Under the pieces are notes generated by a model. The model worked only from the letters and a program-made list of their open reading frames with translations. It was not told where the DNA came from and searched no databases. The translations under genes were made by a program, and so were the position numbers. A DNA stretch of 8,565 nt from Verrucomicrobiota bacterium (GTDB lineage: Bacteria > Verrucomicrobiota > Verrucomicrobiia > Limisphaerales > UBA1096): the NCBI GenBank assembly GCA_030747575.1, contig JASLKI010000085.1:1-8565 (forward strand), in the 5' to 3' direction. Below are positions 1-6,470 of the stretch, piece by piece (within the stretch, counting starts at the first letter, position 1; each line of letters opens with the position of its first letter).

Positions 1-876
1 CGGCCCGTGCTTGGTGAAGCCCTTGCGCAGGTAACCGCCCTGCACGTAGTGGAAGCCCCGCGTATCACCGCCGTTGTGTCCGGAGAACACCCGGCCCTGC
101 GCGTCGAACTCCACCCCAAACGCGTTGCCGCCGCCCTCGGCGAACACCTCGTAGCGGCGCGTCCCGGGATGGTAGCGCCAGATGTTTTGGCCCATCGATA
201 GAATCTCTTTTTCATCGAAACCGGGCCGCCGTACTTTCGCAGAAACCGTGCTGCCTTGCGCGGCGTAGAGCCAGCCGTCCGGCCCCCAGCGCAGGCTGTT
301 CACCACCGAGTGCGTGTCCTCCAGCCCGAAGCCGGAAAGGTGCACCACCGGGTCGCTATCCGGAATGTCGTCGCTGTTTTTGTCCGGATAAAAAAGCAGG
401 TACGGCGGGTTGAGCACCCACACGCCGCCACGCCCGTGGGCAAGCGAGGTCACGATGTTCAAGCCCTCGACAAACGTCTTGTGCCTGTCCAAAATACCGT
501 CGCCGTCGGTGTCCTCGTGGATGGTAATCTTGTCGCGGCCACGAATATGGTTGGGCGGCGCGGGCGGCACCTTGTCGTAGATCGCACGCCAGTAATTGTC
601 ACGGCTGGTCATCTTCAGCCCGGCCGGGTGCGGGTATTGCTGATACTGCACTACCCACATTCGGCCACGCTCGTCAAAGTTAAGAAACACCGGCTGTTTC
701 ACTAGCGGCTCTACCAGCAGTTGGTCGATCTCCAAATCGTCAAACACCTCAAATTGTTCAAGCGACTCCACCGGCGAAACTGGCCCTGCCTCCACTTGGC
801 CAAGCGCAAACGCTGCAATCAAAACCAAGCCAAGTTTTTGGGTTGAGTGAACGGACTGAATAAATATTCTTTTCAT
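1..876 (-). CDS. Secreted PVC-type membrane-bound dehydrogenase (beta-propeller), 3' end outside window
   Basis: 292 residues are visible; the ATG is at 876-874 and the frame is open to the left edge, so the C-terminus is missing. Residues 1-30 look like a Sec signal peptide: KR near the start, hydrophobic stretch around 15-26, likely cleavage after VEA (28-30). Then comes the propeller typical of the 'membrane-bound dehydrogenase' family: FDERGRMWVV (67-76), a calcium-loop-like EDTDGDG (121-127) preceded by KITIH, PPYLLFYPD (157-165), DTHSVVN (187-193), WGPDGWLY (197-204) and FDAQGRVFSGHNGGD (257-271). Full-length relatives often continue into HEAT repeats and a cytochrome c domain, which cannot be checked here. 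The product should act in the periplasm; its substrate is unknown. It starts 12 bases after the glcF stop, so the two are probably co-transcribed. Its start has no Shine-Dalgarno sequence. Confidence 0.88.
   Translation of the reverse strand, partial: MKRIFIQSVHSTQKLGLVLIAAFALGQVEAGPVSPVESLEQFEVFDDLEIDQLLVEPLVKQPVFLNFDERGRMWVVQYQQYPHPAGLKMTSRDNYWRAIYDKVPPAPPNHIRGRDKITIHEDTDGDGILDRHKTFVEGLNIVTSLAHGRGGVWVLNPPYLLFYPDKNSDDIPDSDPVVHLSGFGLEDTHSVVNSLRWGPDGWLYAAQGSTVSAKVRRPGFDEKEILSMGQNIWRYHPGTRRYEVFAEGGGNAFGVEFDAQGRVFSGHNGGDTRGFHYVQGGYLRKGFTKHGP
795..804. repeat. CTTGGCCAAG palindrome, copy 1
   Basis: A perfect decamer inside the signal-peptide codons of the left dehydrogenase gene. It reads Leu-Gly-Gln (CTT GGC CAA), a different frame from most other copies. 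Confidence 0.75.
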
Positions 877-888
877 CAAAACGAACGG

Positions 889-2208
889 CTAGGTGTTTTC
901 CCGACGGTAGGCCTCGGCTAGGAGAGTGATGGGATGAGCGACGCGGATGTTGGACTGGCACTTGGCCAAGCCGTTGGTGATGTGCAGCGAGCAACCGGGG
1001 TTGCCCATCGCCACCACTTCCGCGCCGGTGGAGCGGATGTGGCCGACCTTGCGCTCGAGCAGCTTGTTGGCCATTTCCGGCTGGGTGATGTTGTAAATAC
1101 CCGCGCTGCCACAGCACCACGTGCTCTCCGGCAACTCGGCCAGTTCCAGTCCCGGGATTGCCTTGAGTAACTGCCTTGGCTGCTCGGTGATCTTTTGGCC
1201 GTGGCACAGGTGGCAGGCTTCGTGGTAGGTGACTTTTTGCGCTTGGTCAAGTGCTTGGCCGCTTGGCTCGCGCACGCCGATCTCTATCAGCCACTCGTGA
1301 ACATCTTTCAACTTGGCGTCCCACTGCCTGGCCAAGTCGGCGTACTTTTCGTCGTCTTTCAGCAGGCCGTGGTAATTCTTGAGGTGCGAGCCGCAACCGG
1401 CCGCGTTGCTGATGATGGCGTCAAATTCACTCGGCTGGAACAGGTCGATCATCACACGAGCCTGTTGCTGGGCCATGGTCCATTCGCCGTTGTGCGCGTG
1501 CAGCGATCCGCAGCAGCCTTGGTTGCGCGGCGTGTAAACCTCGCAGCTGTTCCCGGACAGCACCTCGACGGTGTCGCGGTTGACGTCGCTAAAAATCAAG
1601 TCCTGAGCGCAACCGGTGAGCATGGCGACGCGATAACGCTTTTCACCTCCGGCCGCCGTCTCGAGCCGGATGAGTTCGTCGGAGAACTTGGGCTGTATCT
1701 CCGGCGTCATCGCCTCGAGCTCACCCAAGCGCTTGGGCAACAACTTGAGCACGCGGCTGCCGCGCACGAGCGACTTGAGGCCAAGCGAGCTGTATAGCCG
1801 AATCAATCGGCCGATCATCTTCAGTCGAGTGTGCTTGGTGAAGAGCCACTTGAGAGTGACGTGCCGGATCAATCTGCGCCATGCGGAGTCGATAACCTTT
1901 TTCTCCTCCACCTCGGCCCGGGCGTGTTCGAATAACTCGGCGTAGTTCACCCCGGCCGGGCAGGACGTCATGCACGCAAGGCAGCCGAGACAAAAATACA
2001 TTTCGTCGGCGAATGCTTTTGTGGCCTCGAGTTCGCCATCGGCGATGGAGCGCATGAGCGCGATGCGTCCGCGCGGGCTGTTTCGCTCAAGCTTGGTCTC
2101 GTCGTACGTCGGGCAGGTGGGCAGGCACATGCCGCAGTGCATGCACTGTTGCACGACTGAGTAGTCGAGATTCTTCAGGTGCGAAAACGGGGCTTCGGCG
2201 GGCGGCAT
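889..2208 (-). CDS. glcF: Glycolate dehydrogenase iron-sulfur subunit GlcF-like, (4Fe-4S)/CCG-domain protein
   Basis: A 439-residue protein, a normal length for GlcF. The N-terminus has two ferredoxin-type 4Fe-4S motifs, CxxCxxCxxxCP at 22-33 (C22, C25, C28, C32) and 73-84 (C73, C76, C79, C83). Between them lies SPRGRIALM (44-52), characteristic of GlcF. Two cysteine-rich CCG domains follow: C200 with GCCGS at 231-235, and YHEACH (328-333) with CCGSAG at 365-370. In the family, this subunit passes electrons from the flavin subunits GlcD/GlcE, which oxidise glycolate to glyoxylate, to the membrane quinone pool. It acts on the cytoplasmic side of the membrane. No glcD or glcE lies beside it: upstream is a divergent gene and downstream an exported dehydrogenase. 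A related lactate or other 2-hydroxyacid dehydrogenase role is possible. The start at 2208 puts the first cluster at the usual distance from the N-terminus. Confidence 0.9.
   Translation of the reverse strand: MPPAEAPFSHLKNLDYSVVQQCMHCGMCLPTCPTYDETKLERNSPRGRIALMRSIADGELEATKAFADEMYFCLGCLACMTSCPAGVNYAELFEHARAEVEEKKVIDSAWRRLIRHVTLKWLFTKHTRLKMIGRLIRLYSSLGLKSLVRGSRVLKLLPKRLGELEAMTPEIQPKFSDELIRLETAAGGEKRYRVAMLTGCAQDLIFSDVNRDTVEVLSGNSCEVYTPRNQGCCGSLHAHNGEWTMAQQQARVMIDLFQPSEFDAIISNAAGCGSHLKNYHGLLKDDEKYADLARQWDAKLKDVHEWLIEIGVREPSGQALDQAQKVTYHEACHLCHGQKITEQPRQLLKAIPGLELAELPESTWCCGSAGIYNITQPEMANKLLERKVGHIRSTGAEVVAMGNPGCSLHITNGLAKCQSNIRVAHPITLLAEAYRRENT
961..970. repeat. CTTGGCCAAG palindrome, copy 2
   Basis: A perfect decamer near the 3' end of glcF, encoding Leu-Ala-Lys on the minus strand. 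Confidence 0.75.
1724..1737. repeat. 14-base perfect palindrome CCCAAGCGCTTGGG
   Basis: An exact inverted repeat inside glcF (coding for P-K-R-L-G). It contains CCAAG and CTTGG in the opposite order to the CTTGGCCAAG element, so it may be a related inverted half-site arrangement or chance. Confidence 0.55.
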
Positions 2209-2323
2209 CGGCGCGGCAGTGTACTCCGCCTGGCCAAGCGGAGTCGAGCGGCGAGCTATGGGTTGAATGCCAAGCCGTTTTGTGGCTTCATTCGCACCGC
2301 ACGCCGTAACACCTGTTTTGCAA
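2209..2323. promoter_or_regulatory. Divergent intergenic region between glcF and the plus-strand dehydrogenase
   Basis: This 115-base spacer must hold the promoters of both divergently transcribed units, unless either is transcribed from elsewhere. I see no convincing -35/-10 pair on either strand; TTGAAT at 2263-2268 is the closest plus-strand -35-like hexamer but has no partner at the right spacing. Its clearest element is the 22-base dyad at 2223-2244, listed separately. There is no purine-rich ribosome binding site before either start. Confidence 0.55.
2223..2244. promoter_or_regulatory. 22-base dyad around a CTTGGCCAAG-like core; candidate operator or 5'UTR hairpin
   Basis: The arms ACTCCGC (2223-2229) and GCGGAGT (2238-2244) are exact reverse complements. 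Between them is C, the palindrome TGGCCA (2231-2236), then A. Ten of eleven base pairs are symmetric about 2233/2234. It sits 15 bases upstream of the glcF start and 79 bases upstream of the divergent dehydrogenase start. It could be an operator for a dimeric regulator controlling either gene, or a hairpin in the glcF leader. The symmetry is seen directly; the function is inference. Confidence 0.5.
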
Positions 2324-4315
2324 ATGAAACTTCACCGGATAAAGCCCGCCCTGACCACCATTGCAGCCCTGTCGCTGACAATGAACCTTTCCGCCCAACG
2401 CCACGGCCCGGCCGCCGCCGCCGAGCAGGCCAAGCTGCTCATCCCCCACCCGGAGTTGGAGGCCACGCTGTTTGCCTCCGAGCCAATGCTGCTGAACCCG
2501 GCCAATATGGACATCGACGCCGAGGGCCGCGTGTGGGTGACCGAGGGCGTCAACTACCGGCTATTCAAGCCATGGGGCAAGATACAGCCGAAGGGCGACC
2601 GTATCCGCATCCTCGAGGACACGGATGGCGACGGGAAGGCCGACTTGGCCAAGACGTTTTACCAGGGCAACGATGTGAATGCCGCGCTGGGCATCGCCGT
2701 GCTCGGCACCAAGGTGATCATTTCCTGCTCGCCCAAGGTGTTGCTGTTCACCGACGAGAACGGGGACGACAAGGCCGATGGTCCGCCGACGGTTTTGTTC
2801 AACGGCATCGGTGGCGTGGATCACGACCACGGCGCGCACGCGTTTGTATTCGGCCCGGACGGCAAGCTGTATTTCAACGTCGGCAACAGCGGCGGGCAGT
2901 TAAAGACTGCCGACGGCAAAAAGTTCATCATCGACAAGGCCGGCAACGAGGTGAACGGCCGCGGCAAGCCGTATAGACAGGGCCTGGTTTTCCGCTGCAA
3001 TATCGATGGCAGCGGAGTGGAGACACTCGGCTTCAACTTCCGCAACAACTTCGAGGTGACGGTCGACTCGTTCGGCACGATCTGGCAGTCCGACAACGAT
3101 GACGACGGCAATCGCGGCGTGCGTATCAACTTCGTGATGGAGTTCGGCAATTACGGCTACACCGACGAGCTAACCGGACGAGGCTGGCGAACCAAGCGCA
3201 CCAACCAGGAAAAAGACGTGCCGTCCATGCACTGGTACCAGAACGATCCGGGTGTGATCCCGAACCTGCTGCAAACCGGCCAGGGTTCACCGACCGGTAT
3301 CGCCATCTACGAAGGCGGTTTATTGCCGAAAACCTTTCAAGGCCAAATGATGCACTGCGACGCCGGACCACGCGTGGTCCGTGCATATCCGGTCACCAAG
3401 AGCGGCGCCGGCTACAAGGGCGAGATTGTCAACATGCTGCAAAGCAAGGATCCTTGGTATCGCCCGTCGGATGTCTGCACCGCGCCGGATGGATCGGTGT
3501 TCGTCGCCGACTGGCACGACGGCCATGTCGGCGGCCACCACATGACCGACCACAAGCCGGGCCAGATGACCGGTCGCATCTATCGTCTCACACCAAAAGG
3601 CAAGAACACCAAATACACCACTTCGAAAAAACGCACCGCACTCACCATGTTGTCCTCGCCAAACATGGCTTCTCGCTACATCGGCTGGCAGCAATTGAAT
3701 AAAGTCGGCGCGAAAGCCGAGGGCACGTTGGGCGAACTTTGGAAGAGCGACCATCAACGCCTCCGCGCCCGGGCGCTGCACCTGCTTGCCCGCATCAAGG
3801 GTTTGGAGGAAAAGTACATCGGCGCGGCGCTCAAGGATGCCAATCCGGACATTCGCATCACCGGACTGCGCATCGCCCGCGAGCGCGGTTTCGATGTGAT
3901 TCCGTTGGTAAAACAACTGGTCAGCGACAAGGACTCTGCTGTCCGACGCGAATGCGCGATTGCGCTGCGCCACAACACCTCCCCGGCCGCCCCGGCGCTC
4001 TGGGCCAAGCTTGCCCAGCAGCACGACGGCGCTGATCGCTGGTACCTTGAGGCGCTTGGCCTCGCGCTGGATCGACAGCAGAACAAATTTTTCGGTGCAT
4101 GGCTCGAGACCGTTGGCAGCAAGTGGGATACACCGGCCGGCCGCGACATCGTCTGGCGTTCGCGCTCGAAAAAGACGCCTGATCTGCTGGTGAAAATTCT
4201 GCTCGATAAGAAAACCAAGGAGGCCCAAAAGCCGCGCTACATCCGCGCGCTCGACTTCCAGTCCGGCCCGGAGAAGGACGCGGCGCTGCTCAAGCTGCTC
4301 GGCGCGGGGAGTTGA
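2324..4315 (+). CDS. Secreted PVC-type membrane-bound dehydrogenase with HEAT-like repeats, short form lacking cytochrome c
   Basis: 663 residues from the ATG at 2324. I prefer this to the in-frame ATG at 2267 because it gives a clean signal peptide (MKLHRIK, hydrophobic core 8-20, likely cleavage near LSAQ at 22-25); the extra 19 residues look like spacer sequence. The propeller carries MDIDAEGRVWV (62-72), EDTDGDGKAD (98-107), VDHDHGAH (165-172), FGPDGKLYFN (176-185), SPTGIAIYEGG (322-332), APDGSVFVADW (387-397) and GRIYRL (417-422). From about 475 to 560 there are HEAT-like helical repeats (RLRARALHLLARI, PDIRITGLRIA, SAVRRECAIALRH). Relatives usually run to a C-terminal c-type cytochrome, but no CxxCH is present and the protein stops at LLKLLGAGS. 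Either this is a natural short form or the 3' end has been lost at the ispD junction. It is likely a periplasmic oxidoreductase or sugar dehydrogenase of unknown substrate. Confidence 0.88.
   Translation: MKLHRIKPALTTIAALSLTMNLSAQRHGPAAAAEQAKLLIPHPELEATLFASEPMLLNPANMDIDAEGRVWVTEGVNYRLFKPWGKIQPKGDRIRILEDTDGDGKADLAKTFYQGNDVNAALGIAVLGTKVIISCSPKVLLFTDENGDDKADGPPTVLFNGIGGVDHDHGAHAFVFGPDGKLYFNVGNSGGQLKTADGKKFIIDKAGNEVNGRGKPYRQGLVFRCNIDGSGVETLGFNFRNNFEVTVDSFGTIWQSDNDDDGNRGVRINFVMEFGNYGYTDELTGRGWRTKRTNQEKDVPSMHWYQNDPGVIPNLLQTGQGSPTGIAIYEGGLLPKTFQGQMMHCDAGPRVVRAYPVTKSGAGYKGEIVNMLQSKDPWYRPSDVCTAPDGSVFVADWHDGHVGGHHMTDHKPGQMTGRIYRLTPKGKNTKYTTSKKRTALTMLSSPNMASRYIGWQQLNKVGAKAEGTLGELWKSDHQRLRARALHLLARIKGLEEKYIGAALKDANPDIRITGLRIARERGFDVIPLVKQLVSDKDSAVRRECAIALRHNTSPAAPALWAKLAQQHDGADRWYLEALGLALDRQQNKFFGAWLETVGSKWDTPAGRDIVWRSRSKKTPDLLVKILLDKKTKEAQKPRYIRALDFQSGPEKDAALLKLLGAGS
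2644..2653. repeat. CTTGGCCAAG palindrome, copy 3
   Basis: A perfect decamer in the plus-strand dehydrogenase, encoding Leu-Ala-Lys just after the EDTDGDG loop. Confidence 0.75.
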
Positions 4316-4318
4316 TCA
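4313..4318. other. TGATCA palindrome giving the stop codons of two convergent genes
   Basis: Plus-strand TGA (4313-4315) ends the dehydrogenase and the adjoining TCA (4316-4318) is the TGA of ispD on the minus strand. The genes therefore abut with no spacer, and there is no room for a terminator hairpin outside coding sequence. Confidence 0.9.
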
Positions 4319-4999
4319 CTCGCCTGCCAGCAGCGACTCGATGTACGGCAAGTCGGCCGGTGTGGTGGCCTTGGGGTTCGGCTGGTTGCACTCAATCAAT
4401 TTCACCTTTTGGCCAAGCACCTCGCAGGCGGCTGTGTCGTCGGTGATCGACAGGCCCTCGTCTCGCACCTTGGCCAAGGCGGCGAGAATGATCTCCCGCC
4501 GAAACACCTGCGGCGTCTGCACGGCCCACACGTTTTCACGATCGATCGTCCCGACGACTTGCAACTGGCCATCGCCGCGCTTGAGCGTGTCGCCCACCCG
4601 CCTGGCCAACACGGCCGCGCCGGTTTCGCGGGCAGCGGCCAAGGCGGCTTGAATCGCTGAACGCGGTGTGCAGGGCCTAGCACCATCCTGTATCGCCACT
4701 AACCCCGAGTCGGCAGCGGTGGCATTGACGCCGTTCCAAACCGAGTCCTGCCGCTCCTCGCCACCGGCTACGAGCTGCCACGGTTTTCCCGCGCCGATGC
4801 GCTTGGCCAATTCCTTGAACTGAGGCCTCGCGCCATCGCGAGTGACAATGATTATTTCACCAGACTCGGGAAGTTGATCGAAACGCTGCCATGTGTGACC
4901 GATCAAGGGCAGACCGCCAACGTCGAGAAACAACTTGTCGCCCCGGCCCATCCGGCTGCCGCTCCCGGCGGCGACAATGACAATGGAAACACCCGGCAT
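4316..4999 (-). CDS. ispD: 2-C-methyl-D-erythritol 4-phosphate cytidylyltransferase
   Basis: A 227-residue protein, the usual single-domain IspD length. IspD joins CTP and methylerythritol 4-phosphate to give CDP-methylerythritol, the third step of the MEP isoprenoid pathway, in the cytosol. The nucleotide-binding loop is AAGSGSRMG (10-18) with K22. GGEERQDSVWNG (79-90) is the family signature. QDGARP (104-109) matches the usual HDAARP with His replaced by Gln and Ala by Gly. TIDRENVWAVQTPQ (151-164) supplies the substrate Arg and Thr, and PKATTP (209-214) the C-terminal Lys; the protein ends at the normal place. The start is 9 bases after the DUF1501 stop, making it the last gene of that operon. 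A housekeeping gene here is unusual. Residues 63-66 and 175-177 encode Leu-Ala-Lys as TTGGCCAAG. Confidence 0.95.
   Translation of the reverse strand: MPGVSIVIVAAGSGSRMGRGDKLFLDVGGLPLIGHTWQRFDQLPESGEIIIVTRDGARPQFKELAKRIGAGKPWQLVAGGEERQDSVWNGVNATAADSGLVAIQDGARPCTPRSAIQAALAAARETGAAVLARRVGDTLKRGDGQLQVVGTIDRENVWAVQTPQVFRREIILAALAKVRDEGLSITDDTAACEVLGQKVKLIECNQPNPKATTPADLPYIESLLAGE
4469..4478. repeat. CTTGGCCAAG palindrome, copy 4
   Basis: A perfect decamer in ispD, extended to a 12-base palindrome CCTTGGCCAAGG (4468-4479). It encodes Leu-Ala-Lys on the minus strand. Confidence 0.75.
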
Positions 5000-5008
5000 A
5001 AACGCAGA

Positions 5009-6445
5009 TCAGCCGACGAGGTCGTGCGCAACATGGCCATGGACATCGGTGAGCCGCATGTCGCGGCCGTCGAAGAAGTAGGTCATCTTTTTATGATCCA
5101 TCCCGAGCAGGTGTAGCATTGTTGCGTGCATATCGTGGATCTCGAGTTTGTTCTCCACCGCGTGATAGCCGAACTCATCTGTCGCACCGTAAGTGATGCC
5201 CGGCTTGGCCCCGCCTCCTGCCATCCAAATTGTGAACCCGTATGGATTATGGTCGCGGCCGTTGCTGCCCTGCGCGAATGGCGTGCGGCCAAACTCGCCG
5301 GACCAGACCACCAATGTATCCTTTAGCATGCCGCGTGATTTGAGGTCCTGCAACAGACCAGCAATTGGCTGGTCAGTGGCACGGGCGTTATCTCCGTGGT
5401 TTTTCAACAGCCCACCGTGGGCATCCCAGCGGTCGTTGCCACCAATACGCGGGCAGGTCAACTCGATAAAACGCACGCCCTTTTCCACAAGGCGCCGAGC
5501 CATCAGGCACTGCATCCCAAATGTGCGTGTGTGCTCGTACTTGGCTTCGAGACCATAAAGCTTCCGGGTTGCCCCGGTCTCGCCCTTGATATCAATCAAC
5601 TCCGGCACGGCAGCCTGCATGCGATATGCCATCTCGTAGTTGGCGATCGCCGACTCAAGTTCATCAACGTGACCCAGCCGGTCAAGCACACCCTGGTCGA
5701 GCTTGTTCAGCAGACCGAGCTTAGCCTGCTGCACCCCGGGCAGGCTTTCGCGCGGGCGGATGTCGGCCAGCGGTTCCTTGCCTGTCTTGAACACGGTGGC
5801 CTGATGGCTTGCCGGCAGGAAGCCGTTCCCAAAATTGTCCCAGCCACCAGACGGCACCAGGCCGCCGTTGAGCACCACAAAGCCCGGTAGGTCTGTCGCC
5901 TGCGTGCCCAAGCCGTAGCTCATCCAAGACCCCATGCTCGGCCGACCCTGCACGCCGAAGCCGGTATGCAGGAAAAAATTCGCGCTGTTGTGCTCGGAGA
6001 ACTTCGAAGTCATGGACCGCACTACGCACAACTCGTCCGCCATCCCTCCGATGTAGGGAAAAATATCGCTGACAGTGAGGCCGCACTGACCGTATCGCTT
6101 GAATGCCCATGGCGACTTGAACGTGGTGCCAATATTGTCGAACTGAGTCGGGTTAATCTTCGCCGAAAACGGTTTACCATGATCCTTATCGAGCCGAGGC
6201 TTGGGGTCAAAGGAGTCAACCTGCGACACGCCGCCATCCATATAGAGAAAAATGACGTTCTTCGCCCGAGGCTCGTAATGCGGTTTATGCGGCGCAAACG
6301 GCGAACTCGACTTACCGTAAACTGGATCAGCCAAAAGACTGCTCAATGCTACAGCGCCAAAGCCGCCGGCGCAGCGTCCCAACATCTCACGCCGGCTGAT
6401 CGGTCGCGGCAGATAATTCTGGCATCCTTCGCTGAACAGTTTCAT
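5009..6445 (-). CDS. DUF1501 family protein, Tat-type signal, alkaline phosphatase/sulfatase-like fold
   Basis: A complete 478-residue DUF1501 protein. The N-terminus has SRREMLG (17-23) followed by a hydrophobic stretch (25-39), a Tat-like twin-arginine signal, so it is probably exported already folded. The mature part has the family pattern: NVIFLYMDGGVSQVDSFD (63-80), EHNSANFFLHTG (151-162), DRWDAHGG (338-345), VVWSGEFGRTP (379-389), GRDHNPYG (397-404) and HDMHATMLHLLG (437-448). D70, E384, D399, H400, H437 and H440 are plausible metal-site residues by comparison with the alkaline phosphatase superfamily; this is inference. DUF1501 genes are typically paired with DUF1553 genes in Planctomycetota and Verrucomicrobiota, often among sulfatase and polysaccharide-degradation genes. 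The biochemical activity is not established. It lies 25 bases after the CDGSH gene and 9 bases before ispD; no Shine-Dalgarno is visible (TTTAAA precedes the ATG). Confidence 0.93.
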   Translation of the reverse strand: MKLFSEGCQNYLPRPISRREMLGRCAGGFGAVALSSLLADPVYGKSSSPFAPHKPHYEPRAKNVIFLYMDGGVSQVDSFDPKPRLDKDHGKPFSAKINPTQFDNIGTTFKSPWAFKRYGQCGLTVSDIFPYIGGMADELCVVRSMTSKFSEHNSANFFLHTGFGVQGRPSMGSWMSYGLGTQATDLPGFVVLNGGLVPSGGWDNFGNGFLPASHQATVFKTGKEPLADIRPRESLPGVQQAKLGLLNKLDQGVLDRLGHVDELESAIANYEMAYRMQAAVPELIDIKGETGATRKLYGLEAKYEHTRTFGMQCLMARRLVEKGVRFIELTCPRIGGNDRWDAHGGLLKNHGDNARATDQPIAGLLQDLKSRGMLKDTLVVWSGEFGRTPFAQGSNGRDHNPYGFTIWMAGGGAKPGITYGATDEFGYHAVENKLEIHDMHATMLHLLGMDHKKMTYFFDGRDMRLTDVHGHVAHDLVG

Positions 6446-6470
6446 TTTAAATCAACGGATAAAGCAGCAC

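Noticed and set aside
256..705. 149-codon plus-strand open frame
   Set aside because: Antisense to the left dehydrogenase gene, whose translation on the minus strand has a signal peptide and clear propeller motifs.
877..888. Promoter between glcF and the left dehydrogenase
   Set aside because: Only 12 bases; co-transcription is simpler.
2267..2323. Upstream in-frame ATG as the start of the plus-strand dehydrogenase
   Set aside because: The ATG at 2324 gives a proper signal peptide; the longer N-terminus would bury it.
2179..2976. 265-codon plus-strand open frame across the divergent spacer
   Set aside because: Overlaps the real dehydrogenase in another frame and has an Arg/Gly-rich composition typical of a shadow.
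3320..4228. 302-codon open frame on the minus strand
   Set aside because: Antisense to the plus-strand dehydrogenase, whose family motifs are clear; the translation shows no recognisable domain.
5032..5041. CATGGCCATG palindrome in the DUF1501 3' end
   Set aside because: A single copy that shares only the TGGCCA core; likely chance.
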